DNA of 64,000 bases, taken from Streptomyces sp. f51. Its GTDB lineage: Bacteria; Actinomycetota; Actinomycetes; Streptomycetales; Streptomycetaceae. Shown here piece by piece: positions 41,850 through 51,498 of the stretch (the first letter of the stretch is position 1; every line of letters starts with the position of its first letter). The translations under genes and the position numbers were made by a program. The stretch covers positions 806,001 to 870,000 of the forward strand of contig NZ_CP149798.1 of the NCBI RefSeq assembly GCF_037940415.1. The letters are read 5' to 3'. The notes beneath the pieces are model-generated. The model worked only from the letters and a program-made list of their open reading frames with translations. It did no database searches and had not been told where the DNA came from.

Positions 41850-43094
41850 TCAGTCCGACAGCAGTGAGGACAACTGCGGCGAGTACGTCGCGTGCAGCAC
41901 CAGCGCGGCGCTGCCGATCACGGCGGCGTCCGCGCCGAGCGGGGACGCGGCGACCTGCACCGTACGGATGTGCCGGGCCAGGGGTCTCGCGGCCAGCGCC
42001 GAGGCGACGATGTCGACGTACCGCGCCTCGATGTGCTGGAGGCCGTGACCGCCCAGGATGATGAGATCCACGTCGATGAAGTTGGCGATGCTGACCGCGA
42101 GCGAGCCGACGTGTTCCGCGGCCTCGTCGATGACGGCCGCCGCGACGGGGTCACCGGCTCCTGCCGCGAGCCGGATCGCGGCATGGTCGACGGAGCCCGG
42201 ATCCCTCGCGAACAAGGACGCGAGGGCACTGTCGCCGCCCGGGTCCGCGGCGAGCCGACGGTGTGTCGCGGAGACGATCGCGGACGGGTTGACGAGTCCC
42301 TCCAGGCAGCCCCGGTTGCCGCAGTAGCACTCCGGTCCGTCGGGCAGCACCGAGGAGTGACCGAACTCGCCGGCGTTGAACGAGCCACCCCTGTACACCT
42401 GGTGATTGAGGATCAGACCTCCGCCGATGCCCGTGCCGAGGTACAGGTAGGCGAAGTTGGCGACGCCCTTGCCGACCCCGGACCAGCGTTCGCCGATGGC
42501 GGCGGCGGTGGCGTCGTTGTCCAGGGTCACCGGCAGCCCGGTGGCGTCGCTGAGCATGCTCTGCAAGGGCACCCGGGTCCAGTGCGCGAGCTGCGGCGGA
42601 GCGACGATCACCCCGAGTTCCTGGTCGATCGGTCCCGGCGTCGCGAGACCGAGTCCCAGCACCTTCTCACGCGGCACCTTCGCCTCGTCCAGCACCTCGG
42701 CGACCAGGTCGGCCATGGCGGACACGACGTGGGACGGATCGGTGCCGGGCGGGGTGGGCCGCCGGATGACGACCAGCGGCCGGCCCAGCAGGTCGACGAC
42801 GGCGCAGGTGAGTTCGACCGGGTCGAGGACGAGCCCCACGGCACTGCCGGCGTCGGCGTTGATCCGCAGGGTGGTTCGGGGCTTGCCTCCGCTGGCGACC
42901 CGGCTGGCTCCGTCCTCGCGAACGATCCCCTCGTCCAGCAGCCGGCGCACGATGCCGGAGACCGTCTGGGGGGTGAGGCCGGTCCGCTGAGCGATCTCGA
43001 CCCGGCTGATGCCGTCCGTGAGTTGGATCTGGTCGAGGACCACCGCCCGGTTGTATCGCCCGACCTTGGGAAGATTTGTTCCTGCTTGCCGCAC
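41850..43094 (-). CDS. ROK-family transcriptional repressor
   Basis: 414 residues from GTG 43094, chosen because AGAGGA lies seven bases upstream; a TTG at 43127 would add 11 residues. The N-terminal helix-turn-helix is ISRVEIAQRTGLTPQTVSGI, and the sugar-kinase-like ROK domain has DNDATAAAIGE and the zinc motif ECYCGNRGCLEG. ROK repressors bind a sugar or sugar phosphate. It is divergent from a sugar ABC importer, its evident target (compare the ROK/xyl arrangement known in Streptomyces; orthology is not shown). Confidence 0.93.
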   Translation of the reverse strand: MRQAGTNLPKVGRYNRAVVLDQIQLTDGISRVEIAQRTGLTPQTVSGIVRRLLDEGIVREDGASRVASGGKPRTTLRINADAGSAVGLVLDPVELTCAVVDLLGRPLVVIRRPTPPGTDPSHVVSAMADLVAEVLDEAKVPREKVLGLGLATPGPIDQELGVIVAPPQLAHWTRVPLQSMLSDATGLPVTLDNDATAAAIGERWSGVGKGVANFAYLYLGTGIGGGLILNHQVYRGGSFNAGEFGHSSVLPDGPECYCGNRGCLEGLVNPSAIVSATHRRLAADPGGDSALASLFARDPGSVDHAAIRLAAGAGDPVAAAVIDEAAEHVGSLAVSIANFIDVDLIILGGHGLQHIEARYVDIVASALAARPLARHIRTVQVAASPLGADAAVIGSAALVLHATYSPQLSSLLSD

Positions 43095-43143
43095 GAATCG
43101 TCCTCTCTTGTGCCAGCTCACTGACAATACCGCCGCCGGGGCG

Positions 43144-43172
43144 TTGACTTAGTAAAACAAATGGATTTAAAG
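43144..43172 (+). promoter_or_regulatory. promoter and probable ROK operator of the sugar ABC operon
   Basis: TTGACT at 43144-43149 is a good -35 box, and about 16 bp later comes TTTAAA (43166-43171). The spacer AGTAAAACAAATGGA is very A/T-rich for this genome. The segment TTAGTAAAAC...GATTTAAAG has approximate dyad symmetry, as expected for ROK operators. The start of the first ABC gene lies 143 bp downstream. Confidence 0.55.
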
Positions 43173-43314
43173 TCCGGTCCCGCAGACGAAACACGCAGGA
43201 GCTGGAGGCACCAGGCAGTGCCATCGGAGGCAAGTTGATGTCCAAGAGAATTCGCGTCCCGCACCGCTCGGACTCGGGCGACCGGCGCGGCCTCCGCAGC
43301 GCGGGGTTCCGCTC

Positions 43315-44862
43315 ATGAGTGGCACACCGGTCCTGCTGGAGATGCGATCGATCACCAAGACGTTCCCGGGCGTGAAGGCCCTGGAGGACGTCAGCCTGGT
43401 GGTGAACGAGGGCGAGATCCACGCGATCTGCGGCGAGAACGGCGCCGGCAAGTCCACGCTCATGAAGGTGCTGAGCGGGGTGCACCCGCACGGCAGTTAC
43501 ACGGGCGACATCGTCTACCGCGGCGAGAGCGTCCAGTTCCACGACATCCGGGCCAGCGAGCAGGCCGGCATCGTGATCATCCATCAGGAACTGGCGCTGG
43601 TCCCGGGCATGTCGATCACCGAGAACCTGTTCCTCGGCAACGAGCCGCGCAGACGCGGTGCGATCGACTGGAAGACCGCGCAGCGGCGGGCCGTCGAACT
43701 GATGGAGCAGGTCGGACTCCGGGAGGACCCGGACACGCTGATCAAGGACATCGGTGTCGGCAAGCAGCAACTCGTCGAGATAGCCAAGGCGTTCGCCAAG
43801 GACGTGAAGCTGCTCATCCTCGACGAGCCGACCGCCGCCCTGAACGAGGCCGACTCGCAGCATCTGCTGGATCTGCTGCGCGGCTTCCGGGAGCGGGGGA
43901 TCACCTCGATCATGATCTCGCACAAGCTCAACGAGATCGAGGCGGTCGCCGACACCATCACGATCCTGCGCGACGGCCGGACCATCGAGAGCCTCGACGT
44001 CAAGGCCGACGGGGTCAACGAGGACCGCATCGTACGGGGCATGGTCGGCCGGGAGCTCAACAGCCGCTTCCCCGACCACACTCCCGCCATCGGCGAAGTG
44101 TTCTTCGAGGTCAGCGACTGGACGGTGCGGCACCCGAGCGCGGAGGACCGGCTCGTGTGCAAGGGCTCGGCCTTCACCGTCCGGCGCGGCGAGATCGTCG
44201 GCTTCGCCGGACTCATGGGAGCCGGGCGCACCGAACTGGCCATGAGCCTGTTCGGCCGCTCCTACGGCCACTACCTCTCCGGCCGGGTCTTCAAGGACGG
44301 CAGCGAGATCCGGCTGAAGTCGGTGGCGGACGCCATCAAGCACGGACTCGCCTATGTCAGCGAGGACCGCAAGTCCATCGGCCTCAATCTGCTGGACGAC
44401 ATCAAGACCTCGATGGTGGCCGCCAAGCTGTCGAAGATCGCCCGGCGCCGGGTCGTCGATCCGGTGCGCGAGCACCGTGTCGCCGAGGAGTACCGCCAGA
44501 GCCTGCGGATCAAGACGCCGAGTGTCGACGAGGGCGTGGTGAAGCTCTCGGGCGGCAACCAGCAGAAGGTGGTCCTCGCGAAGTGGATGTTCACCGATCC
44601 CGACCTGCTGATCCTCGACGAGCCGACCCGCGGCATCGACGTGGGCGCCAAGTACGAGATCTACGGGATCATCCAGCGGCTCGTGAGCCAGGGCAAGGGC
44701 GTCATCGTCATCTCCTCGGAGCTGCCCGAGCTCATCGGACTGTGCGACCGCATCTACACGGTGTTCGAAGGCGCCATCACCGGTGAGGTGACCCGGCAGG
44801 AAGCGAACCCGGAACTCCTGATGAAGAAGATGACCTCTCTCACGAAGACAGCGACCACATGA
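43315..44862 (+). CDS. mmsA: sugar ABC transporter, ATP-binding protein with two ATPase halves
   Basis: 515 residues, the fused double-ATPase type of monosaccharide importers. First half: P-loop [18 protein letters not shown], signature variant [15 protein letters not shown] and Walker [14 protein letters not shown]. Second half: weaker P-loop [19 protein letters not shown], signature [15 protein letters not shown] and [16 protein letters not shown]. Paired with the permease and lipoprotein below, overlapping the permease gene by 4 bp (ATGA). Substrate: a pentose or hexose; the ChvE-like binding protein suggests several monosaccharides. Confidence 0.93.
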   Translation: MSGTPVLLEMRSITKTFPGVKALEDVSLVVNEGEIHAICGENGAGKSTLMKVLSGVHPHGSYTGDIVYRGESVQFHDIRASEQAGIVIIHQELALVPGMSITENLFLGNEPRRRGAIDWKTAQRRAVELMEQVGLREDPDTLIKDIGVGKQQLVEIAKAFAKDVKLLILDEPTAALNEADSQHLLDLLRGFRERGITSIMISHKLNEIEAVADTITILRDGRTIESLDVKADGVNEDRIVRGMVGRELNSRFPDHTPAIGEVFFEVSDWTVRHPSAEDRLVCKGSAFTVRRGEIVGFAGLMGAGRTELAMSLFGRSYGHYLSGRVFKDGSEIRLKSVADAIKHGLAYVSEDRKSIGLNLLDDIKTSMVAAKLSKIARRRVVDPVREHRVAEEYRQSLRIKTPSVDEGVVKLSGGNQQKVVLAKWMFTDPDLLILDEPTRGIDVGAKYEIYGIIQRLVSQGKGVIVISSELPELIGLCDRIYTVFEGAITGEVTRQEANPELLMKKMTSLTKTATT

Positions 44863-46157
44863 GCCGCATCACAGAACTTCAGAAGAACCTCTTCGGAGGT
44901 ACCACTTCCAACGCCCGCCAGTTCGGCATGATCTCCACGCTCGTGGCGATCGTCGTGCTGTTCCAGATCTGGACCGGAGGGCTGACCCTGACCTCCGGCA
45001 ACCTGATCGCCGTGGTCAGCCAGTACTCCTACATCCTGATCCTCGCGATCGGCATGCTGATGGTGATCGTCGCCGGCCACATCGACCTCTCGGTCGGTTC
45101 GGTCGCCGCGTTCACCGGCATCGTGGTCGCCAAGGTGATGCAGGAGTACTCGCTCCCGTGGCCCCTGGGCATCGTGCTGGGCCTCCTGGTGGGCGCGGCG
45201 ATCGGCGCCTGGCAGGGCTTCTGGGTCGCCTACGTGGGGGTGCCGGCGTTCATCGTCACCCTGGCCGGGATGCTGCTGTTCCGGGGCGGCAACCAGTACA
45301 TCGGCAACGCCGACACCGTGCCGGTGCCGACGGGCTTCCGCGACATCGGTGCCGGATTCCTCCCGGAGGTCGGCCCCGACACCGGTTACAACAACCTGAC
45401 CCTGCTGCTGGGCCTCGCCGCCTGCCTCGGCGTGGCGTGGCGGGAGTGGAGCGCGCGCAAGACCCGGCGCGAGATGAACGCCGACGCCCCTCCGCTGTGG
45501 GTGGCCGGGGTACGGCTGGCCGTCATGCTGACCGTGATCATCTTCGCGACGCTGCGCTTCGCCGGCGGCCGGATCGGGACCAGCGTGCCCATCTCCGGCA
45601 TCATCCTCATCGTCCTGGTGCTCGCCTACTCGTACTACACGCGCAACACCATCGGCGGCCGGCACATCTACGCCGTCGGCGGCAACTCCCGCGCGGCCGA
45701 GCTGTCCGGTGTGAAGCTCAAGCAGGTCAACTTCTTCGTCATGATGAACATGTCCGTCCTCGCCGCGCTGGCGGGCATGATCTTCGTGGCGCGCTCCGCG
45801 GCCTCCGGCCCCCAGGACGGACTGAGCTGGGAACTCGACGCCATCGCGGCCGTGTTCATCGGCGGTGCGGCGGTCTCGGGCGGCCTCGGAACCATCAGCG
45901 GCTCCATCGTCGGTGGTCTCGTCATGGCCCTGCTCAACAACGGCCTCCAACTGGAGGGCGTCGGCTCGGACATGGTCCAGATCATCAAGGGCCTGGTCCT
46001 GCTGCTCGCCGTCGCCTTCGACGTCTACAGCAAGAAGCAGGGGCGCTTCTCGATCATCGGGACTCTGACACGCCCCTTCCAGCGCGACGAGCCGACGATC
46101 CCGGCCCAACCGTCCGGGCAGTCCGCCCATTCCGACAAGGCAGAGGTCACGAGCTGA
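44859..46157 (+). CDS. mmsB: sugar ABC transporter, permease
   Basis: 432 residues; its start overlaps the ATPase gene by 4 bp. About ten membrane helices (for example [20 protein letters not shown]) and the permease motifs [20 protein letters not shown] and [20 protein letters not shown], as in the GguB/XylH/RbsC permeases. Slightly longer than RbsC because of a cytoplasmic stretch near [20 protein letters not shown]. The C-terminal tail of 35 residues is polar. It forms the pore for the lipoprotein-delivered sugar. Confidence 0.93.
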   Translation: MSRITELQKNLFGGTTSNARQFGMISTLVAIVVLFQIWTGGLTLTSGNLIAVVSQYSYILILAIGMLMVIVAGHIDLSVGSVAAFTGIVVAKVMQEYSLPWPLGIVLGLLVGAAIGAWQGFWVAYVGVPAFIVTLAGMLLFRGGNQYIGNADTVPVPTGFRDIGAGFLPEVGPDTGYNNLTLLLGLAACLGVAWREWSARKTRREMNADAPPLWVAGVRLAVMLTVIIFATLRFAGGRIGTSVPISGIILIVLVLAYSYYTRNTIGGRHIYAVGGNSRAAELSGVKLKQVNFFVMMNMSVLAALAGMIFVARSAASGPQDGLSWELDAIAAVFIGGAAVSGGLGTISGSIVGGLVMALLNNGLQLEGVGSDMVQIIKGLVLLLAVAFDVYSKKQGRFSIIGTLTRPFQRDEPTIPAQPSGQSAHSDKAEVTS

Positions 46158-46237
46158 GCGCCGAGTCGTCACCCAGCACGCCGTCCTGCACGGCGTCCCA
46201 CTCACCCCGTACCACCGTAAGAAAGGCTCACCCCACC

Positions 46238-47344
46238 ATGCGCAGAGGCATCATCAGAGGGATCGCCGCCGTCGGCGCCGTCGCACTGCTCGGCCTGGGC
46301 ACGGCGTGCTCCAACAACCGTGAGGGCTCCACCTCCGGCGGCGGTGACGCCAAGGGATTCGCGAAGAACTCCCTCGTCGGCGTAGCGCTTCCCGCGAAGA
46401 CCTCGGAGAACTGGGTGCTCGCGGGCGACCTGTTCACCAACGGCCTCAAGAGCGCCGGTTTCAAGGCCGACGTGCAGTACGCGGGAGCCTCGACGACGGT
46501 CGCCGACCAGCAGGCGCAGATCTCCTCCATGGTCACCAAGGGTGCCAAGGTCATCGTGATCGGCGCGACCGACGCCTCGCAGCTGTCCACCCAGGTGGCC
46601 GCGGCCAAGCAGGCGGGTGCCAAGGTCATCGCCTACGACCGTCTCATCACCAACACCAAGGACGTCGACTACTACATCGCGTTCGACAACTACAAGGTCG
46701 GCCAGCTCCAGGGCCAGGCCCTGATCAACGGCATGAAGGCCAAGAAGCCGAAGGGCCCCTGGACGATCGAGCTGTTCTCCGGCTCCCCGGACGACAACAA
46801 CTCCAAGGTGTTCTTCGACGGCGCGATGAGCGTGCTGAAGCCCCTCATCGACAAGGGCGACATCGTTGTCGGGTCGGGCCAGACGGCCATCAAGCAGACC
46901 GCGATCCAGGGCTGGAAGGCGGAGAACGCCCAGTCCCGCATGGACGGCCTGCTGACCTCGACGTACAACGGCAAGAAGAAGCTCGACGGCGTCCTGTCGC
47001 CGAACGACACGCTCGCCCGCGCGATCATCACCTCGGTCAAGGGCGCCGGCAAGCCGGTCCCGGTCGTCACCGGCCAGGACTCCGAGGTCGAGTCGGTGAA
47101 GTCGATCATGGCCGGTGAGCAGTACTCGACCATCAACAAGGACACCCGCAAGCTCGTCGCGGAGACCATCAAGATGGTCCAGTCCCTCCAGAAGGGCGAC
47201 AAGCCGCAGATCAACGACACCAAGTCGTACAACAACGGCTCCAAGGTCGTCCCGTCGTACCTCCTCCCGCCGGTCATCGTGACCAAGGAGAACGCGGCCG
47301 AGGCGTACGCCAACGACCCGCAGCTGGCGCCCCTCACCAAGTAA
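46238..47344 (+). CDS. chvE: sugar-binding lipoprotein (ChvE-like)
   Basis: 368 residues from the ATG at 46238, with GAAAGG upstream. A lipoprotein signal ends in LLGLGTAC (lipobox, Cys lipidated). The mature periplasmic-binding fold begins LVGVALPAKTSENWVLAGDL and has YDRLITNTKDVDYYIAFDNY and TGQDSEVESVKSIMAGEQ, as in ChvE/XylF-type monosaccharide receptors. It captures sugar outside and passes it to the permease. Followed 10 bp later by a 15-bp-stem hairpin that ends the operon. Confidence 0.93.
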   Translation: MRRGIIRGIAAVGAVALLGLGTACSNNREGSTSGGGDAKGFAKNSLVGVALPAKTSENWVLAGDLFTNGLKSAGFKADVQYAGASTTVADQQAQISSMVTKGAKVIVIGATDASQLSTQVAAAKQAGAKVIAYDRLITNTKDVDYYIAFDNYKVGQLQGQALINGMKAKKPKGPWTIELFSGSPDDNNSKVFFDGAMSVLKPLIDKGDIVVGSGQTAIKQTAIQGWKAENAQSRMDGLLTSTYNGKKKLDGVLSPNDTLARAIITSVKGAGKPVPVVTGQDSEVESVKSIMAGEQYSTINKDTRKLVAETIKMVQSLQKGDKPQINDTKSYNNGSKVVPSYLLPPVIVTKENAAEAYANDPQLAPLTK

Positions 47345-47353
47345 CGGGCCCCG

Positions 47354-47400
47354 ACGCCGCTGTCCCGCCCCGGAGTTCACCGGGTGCGGGACAGCGGCGT
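47354..47400. terminator. strong hairpin ending the sugar ABC operon
   Basis: A perfect 15-bp stem, ACGCCGCTGTCCCGC at 47354-47368 and its complement at 47386-47400, with a 17-base loop that itself can fold (CCGG...CCGG). It lies 10 bp after the lipoprotein stop and also faces the convergent gene ending at 47411. Confidence 0.8.
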
Positions 47401-47410
47401 TCCTGGCGTG

Positions 47411-48256
47411 TCAGCCGATGCCGAAGGACCCGCCGGGCGGCTCGGGCGACATGACGGCGTCCTCGTCGCGCACCGCAGCGGCCGAGCCGATGAAGTCCCG
47501 CAGCGCGGCGCCGTGTTCGACCCGTGCCGGGAAGGTGTCGGCGGCGGTACGGCGGGCCAGGACCGCCGTGTCGAGCGGGTGGTGGGAGGCCACGAGCACG
47601 GCGTTTCCGAAGCGCCGGCCGCGCAGCACGCCGGGTTCGGCGATCAGCGCGATCTCCTCGAACACCGTCGAGAACGTGGCGAGTTGGGAGCGGAGGAAGG
47701 CGAAGGGCGCCGCGTCCGCGAGGTTGGCGAGGTAGACACCGCCGGGGCGCAGCACGCGCTCGGCGGCGCTCGCGTAGGCGGTGGAGGTCAGATGCGCCGG
47801 CACGCGCGAGCCGCCGAAGACGTCCGCGATCAGGATGTCGACGGAGGCGGGGTCGGCGGCCTCGGTCCACGCGCGGGCGTCGGCCCGGTGCAGCTCGATG
47901 CCGGTGCCCTCGGGCACCGGCAGACACTCGACGATCATGTCCAGCAGGCCCTTGTCCGCCTCGACCACGTCCTGGCGCGAACCGGGCCGGGTGGCCGCGA
48001 CGTAGCGGGGCAGGGTGAGCGCCCCGCCGCCGAGGTGCAGCACGTCCAGGGCGCGCCCCGGTTCCGCCACCGTGTCCAGCACGTGCCCGAGCCGCCGGGT
48101 GTACTCGAACTCCAGGTGCGTCGGTTCGTCCAGGTCGACGTACGACTGGGGCGCGCCGTCCACGGTCAGCAGCCACGCCCGCTCGCGGTCGACGTCGGGC
48201 ATCAGCTTGGCGGTCCCGTGATCCACGGCCCGCGTCACGGGTATCGGCTCGTCCAC
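47411..48256 (-). CDS. spermidine-synthase-like methyltransferase-fold protein
   Basis: 281 residues from GTG 48256; a GTG at 48274 is also possible. The fold is a Rossmann core LDVLHLGGGALTLPRYVA, with acidic QDVVEADKGLLDMI, ADARAWTEAADPASVDILIA and DVFGGSRVPAHLTS, as in polyamine aminopropyltransferases. The N-terminal sheet contains VDGAPQSYVDLDEPTHLEFE. Such single-domain proteins are common in Streptomyces, and it is unclear whether they make polyamines. It follows tuf3 in the same direction after a hairpin. Confidence 0.85.
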   Translation of the reverse strand: MDEPIPVTRAVDHGTAKLMPDVDRERAWLLTVDGAPQSYVDLDEPTHLEFEYTRRLGHVLDTVAEPGRALDVLHLGGGALTLPRYVAATRPGSRQDVVEADKGLLDMIVECLPVPEGTGIELHRADARAWTEAADPASVDILIADVFGGSRVPAHLTSTAYASAAERVLRPGGVYLANLADAAPFAFLRSQLATFSTVFEEIALIAEPGVLRGRRFGNAVLVASHHPLDTAVLARRTAADTFPARVEHGAALRDFIGSAAAVRDEDAVMSPEPPGGSFGIG

Positions 48257-48289
48257 GGGTCCATTGTGCGGCACTCGCGGGACGCGAAC

Positions 48290-48317
48290 GGGGCCCGCCC
48301 CGTCAGGGGTGGGCCCC
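48290..48317 (-). terminator. hairpin after tuf3
   Basis: GGGGCCCGCCCC (48290-48301) pairs with GGGGTGGGCCCC (48306-48317), with one G.U pair and a four-base loop. It lies between the tuf3 stop (48342) and the next gene's start (48256) and can reduce read-through. Confidence 0.55.
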
Positions 48318-48341
48318 GCGTCACCGTCCTTCGGCCGGGCG

Positions 48342-49511
48342 TCAGCCGACCGAGGTCACCGTCCCGGCGCCGACCGTGCGGCCTCCTTCGCGGATCGCGA
48401 AGCCGAGACCGGGCTCCAGCGGCACCTCGCGGCCGAGCTCGACCGTCATGTCGACGGTGTCGCCGGGCCGGGCGACGGGCAGCTCGCCGAGGTCGACGTC
48501 GCCGACCACGTCGGCGGTGCGGATGTAGAACTGCGGCCGGTACCCGGTGGCGACCGCTGTCGTACGGCCGCCCTCGCGCGTCGACAGGACGTAGACCCGC
48601 GCCGTGAAGCGACTGCTGGGCACGACGCTGCCGGGCGCGGAGACGACGTGCCCGCGGCGGACCGCGTCGCGGGGCACTCCGCGCAGCAGCAGCGCCACGT
48701 TGTCGCCTGCCTGCGCCTCCTGCATGGGCTTGCCGAAGGTCTCCAGGCCGGTGACCACGGTGTCGACGCCGGCGCCGAGCACCTCGACCCGGTCTCCGAC
48801 GTGGACCGTGCCGCGCTCCACGGCACCGGTGACGACCGTTCCGCGTCCGGTGATGGTGAGCACGTTCTCGACGGGCATCAGGAACGGCGCGTCGAGATAG
48901 CGCTCGGGCATCGGCACATAGGTGTCCACGGCGTCGAGCAGCGCGTCGATCGAGGCTGTCCAACGGGGGTCCCCCTCAAGGGCCTTGAGGCCGGACACCC
49001 GTACGACGGGCACCGAGTCGCCCCCGTAGCCCTGCGCGGAGAGCAGTTCGCGGACCTCCAGCTCGACCAGGTCCGTGAGCTCCTCGTCCCCCGCGTCGGC
49101 CTTGTTGAGGGCGACGACGATGTGGTCGACGCCCACCTGCCGCGCGAGCAGCACGTGTTCGGCGGTCTGCGGCATGATCCCGTCCAGCGCGGACACGACG
49201 AGGATGGCCCCGTCGAGCTGGGCCGCGCCGGTGACCATGTTCTTGACGTAGTCGGCGTGGCCCGGCATGTCCACGTGCGCGTAGTGCCGGGTGTCGGTCT
49301 CGTACTCGACGTGCGCGATGTTGATGGTGATGCCGCGCGCGGCCTCCTCGGGCGCCCGGTCGATCCGGTCGAACGGGACGAACGTGCCGGAGCCGCGCTC
49401 GGCGAGGACCTTGGTGATGGCGGCGGTCAGGGTGGTCTTGCCGTGGTCGACGTGACCCATGGTGCCGATGTTCAGGTGCGGTTTGGTGCGCACGTAAGCC
49501 GTCTTGGGCAT
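48342..49511 (-). CDS. tuf3: divergent elongation factor Tu paralog (EF-Tu3)
   Basis: 389 residues. All G-motifs are intact: [15 protein letters not shown], switch [32 protein letters not shown] and ALNKADAGD; domains 2 and 3 follow ([31 protein letters not shown]). It differs from ordinary EF-Tu at usually fixed places: Cys to Met in DCPGH, Cys to Ala in NKCD, SAL to SGL, and PHT to PSS in domain 3. Streptomycetes have such a third tuf gene apart from the str operon; in S. coelicolor it is inessential and reported to be under positive stringent control. The start is at 49511 after GGAA. Confidence 0.92.
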   Translation of the reverse strand: MPKTAYVRTKPHLNIGTMGHVDHGKTTLTAAITKVLAERGSGTFVPFDRIDRAPEEAARGITINIAHVEYETDTRHYAHVDMPGHADYVKNMVTGAAQLDGAILVVSALDGIMPQTAEHVLLARQVGVDHIVVALNKADAGDEELTDLVELEVRELLSAQGYGGDSVPVVRVSGLKALEGDPRWTASIDALLDAVDTYVPMPERYLDAPFLMPVENVLTITGRGTVVTGAVERGTVHVGDRVEVLGAGVDTVVTGLETFGKPMQEAQAGDNVALLLRGVPRDAVRRGHVVSAPGSVVPSSRFTARVYVLSTREGGRTTAVATGYRPQFYIRTADVVGDVDLGELPVARPGDTVDMTVELGREVPLEPGLGFAIREGGRTVGAGTVTSVG

Positions 49512-49856
49512 GGCGGTTCCTCGAAGCCTCTTCGATGTCGGCGGAGCCGAGTGATGGTCCCGGCGCGGCCGGGACGGGGACCCCCTGGAGTGACCGACCC
49601 TCCCCCTGCGGGGTCCGCCGGACGATCCGGGAAGGGTCAGCTTCGGGCGCCGTCGACGGCTGCCGCGATGATCTGGACGGCAGCCTTCGGCGCATCCGCG
49701 ACCGCGGATGCTGCGAGGAGGAAGGCGTACCGGAACATGAGGAGATCATCTCCGACGGTTCCGGCCGCGTCGAACGATTTTCGGTGCCCCGGGGACCGGT
49801 GGGGTCCGGGTGGTGCCGCGGGGTCCGTGGGGTTCGTCCCGGGTGGCGCCCGCGCC
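49512..49856. other. 345-bp interval upstream of tuf3
   Basis: Contains the tuf3 promoter and leader and a possible small ORF (49637-49738 on the minus strand). G/C-rich segments such as GACCCTCCCCCTGCGGGGTC (49600-49619) could form a hairpin in the leader. The left end adjoins the AlkD-like gene stop at 49857. No other gene is visible. Confidence 0.4.
49637..49738 (-). CDS. possible 33-residue small protein upstream of tuf3
   Basis: From an ATG at 49738 the minus strand reads [17 protein letters not shown] and ends [11 protein letters not shown] with TGA. It is hydrophobic at the start, like a short membrane peptide. It lies about 126 bp before tuf3 in the same direction. There is a GGAG about 12 bases upstream of the ATG, somewhat far. 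With only 33 codons it may be chance, so confidence is low. Confidence 0.25.
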   Translation of the reverse strand: MFRYAFLLAASAVADAPKAAVQIIAAAVDGARS

Positions 49857-50591
49857 TCAGGGACCGATGTTCTTGAGCGCCTCGCGCACGGACAGCGGCG
49901 CGAGCCTCGCCCGCTCCGCGGTCACGAAGTCCCGTACGGCGCCCGGGTCGGTCTTGGCGTATTCGCGCAGACACCATCCGATGGCCTTGCGGACGAAGAA
50001 GTCGGGATGGCCGGACTGCCGGACGCAGTACGCGAAGAGGCGCCCGGTGTCGGTGGCCTCCTTGTACCGGAGCTGATGGAGCAGGGCGGTGCGGGCGACC
50101 CACAGGTCGTCGTCCTCGATCCAGGCGTCCATGTCGGCGCGCAGGCGCGGATCCGCGGCCACGAGACCTCCCACCACGTGCGCGGCGAGCAGGTCGACGG
50201 TGTCCCACCAGGGGACGGTGGACACGAGGTGACGGGCCACCGGCAGGAAGCCCGACGACAGGCGTGACACGTGGCGGCGCAGATAGTCGACGGCGAAGTA
50301 CTGGTACTCGCGCTCCGGCAGCCGCCAGCAGCGCAGCGCGAGCGCGGTGCAGTCCCGTTCGGCGGGCCGCGCGGTGTCCCGGAGCACGGTGCGGGACAGG
50401 GCCCGGCGCTCGGGGGTGGTCAGCCCGAGGAAGGGGGCGACGTCCTTCATGTACGCGCGCATCGAAGCGGCCCGCTCGGGGTCGGCGGCCGCCGGATAGA
50501 CGGTCGTGAGCCGGTCCAGGAGGGTGTCCGCGAGAACGCTGTCCGGCACCTCGAACCGCGCACCCGACGTACCGGAACCTGTGACGCCCAT
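49857..50591 (-). CDS. AlkD-like DNA alkylation repair protein (HEAT-repeat)
   Basis: 244 residues from ATG 50591 (ATG 50603 and an earlier start are also open). Helical repeats are seen: VPDSVLADTLLDRLTTVYPA, LGLTTPERRALSRTVLRDTA, WWDTVDLLAAHVVGGLV and DFFVRKAIGWCLREYAKTDP. The last motif, RKAxGWxLREYxKxD, is typical of DNA alkylation repair (AlkD) glycosylases, which remove bulky alkyl bases. It lies head to head with a VTT membrane protein across about 50 bp. Confidence 0.87.
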   Translation of the reverse strand: MGVTGSGTSGARFEVPDSVLADTLLDRLTTVYPAAADPERAASMRAYMKDVAPFLGLTTPERRALSRTVLRDTARPAERDCTALALRCWRLPEREYQYFAVDYLRRHVSRLSSGFLPVARHLVSTVPWWDTVDLLAAHVVGGLVAADPRLRADMDAWIEDDDLWVARTALLHQLRYKEATDTGRLFAYCVRQSGHPDFFVRKAIGWCLREYAKTDPGAVRDFVTAERARLAPLSVREALKNIGP

Positions 50592-50640
50592 GAGACGAAC
50601 CATACGGCGATCACACACACGCGTCGGCTAATGTCGCCGG

Positions 50641-51459
50641 ATGCTCGATGCCACCCTCCGCTCTGGGGGCACCGCCACGGCCGCTCCCCCGGCCGCCGTC
50701 ACGGAACTCGCCGTCGCCGCCGACCAGGTCGCCGGCCCGGAGATCTCCGTCGCCGCACCCGCGGTCCGCGCCGCCGAACGCACCGACCTCTCCGGGCGCC
50801 TGCTGAGAGCACTGCTCTCGCCGTGGTCGCGGCTCTGTCTGCTGGTCGTCCTGCTCGCGGCGGCCGCGTCGAGCGTGCTCCTCTTCGACCCGCAGCGGCT
50901 GCTCGCCGACGGCTGGCCGCCGCAGCTCGGCGGCGCCGCGGCGGCCGTCGCGTTCGCCGTGGCGTACGGACTGTGCACGGTCGCCTTCGTGCCCCGGCCG
51001 CTGCTCAACCTGGCGGCCGGCGCCGTGTTCGGATCGCAGCTGGGTCTGGGAACGGCGCTGGTGGGCACGGTGCTCGGCGCGGGCGTCGCCTTCGGGCTCG
51101 GCCGGATCCTCGGGCAGGACGCGCTGCGGCCGCTGCTGCGGGCCCGCTGGCTGAAGGCGGCGGACGGTCAGCTCAGCCGGCACGGCTTCCGTTCCATGAT
51201 GGTGGCCCGGCTGTTTCCCGGGGTGCCGTTCTGGGCCGCGAACTACTGTGCCGCCGTCTCCCGTATGGGCTGGCTTCCCTTCCTGGCCGCGACGGCGCTC
51301 GGCTCGATCCCGAACACCGCCGCGTACGCCGTCGCCGGCGCCCGGGCCTCGTCGCCGACCTCCCCGGCCTTCCTGATCGCGATGGCCCTGATCACCGTCC
51401 CCGCGCTGGTCGGCACGGTGGTGGCCTGGCGCAAGCGCCACCACCTGCGCGGCCACTGA
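50641..51459 (+). CDS. TVP38/TMEM64 (VTT-domain) membrane protein
   Basis: 272 residues from the ATG at 50641. The N-terminal 55 residues are polar and Ala-rich. VTT-domain helices follow, with FVPRPLLNLAAGAVFGSQLG, GVAFGLGRILGQD, SMMVARLFPGVPFWAANYCA and IPNTAAYAVAGARAS, as in DedA-related lipid scramblase-type proteins. Membrane location is clear, the role in bacteria less so. The gene is divergent from the AlkD-like gene. Confidence 0.85.
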   Translation: MLDATLRSGGTATAAPPAAVTELAVAADQVAGPEISVAAPAVRAAERTDLSGRLLRALLSPWSRLCLLVVLLAAAASSVLLFDPQRLLADGWPPQLGGAAAAVAFAVAYGLCTVAFVPRPLLNLAAGAVFGSQLGLGTALVGTVLGAGVAFGLGRILGQDALRPLLRARWLKAADGQLSRHGFRSMMVARLFPGVPFWAANYCAAVSRMGWLPFLAATALGSIPNTAAYAVAGARASSPTSPAFLIAMALITVPALVGTVVAWRKRHHLRGH

Positions 51460-51498
51460 CACCCGCAGGGCACCGGTACGAGGGAACGGCCGCGCCCG

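Noticed and set aside
41276..42061. Plus-strand frame over both minisatellites
   Set aside because: Array B has 26-28-bp units that break any repeat frame, and the frame runs antisense into the ROK gene.
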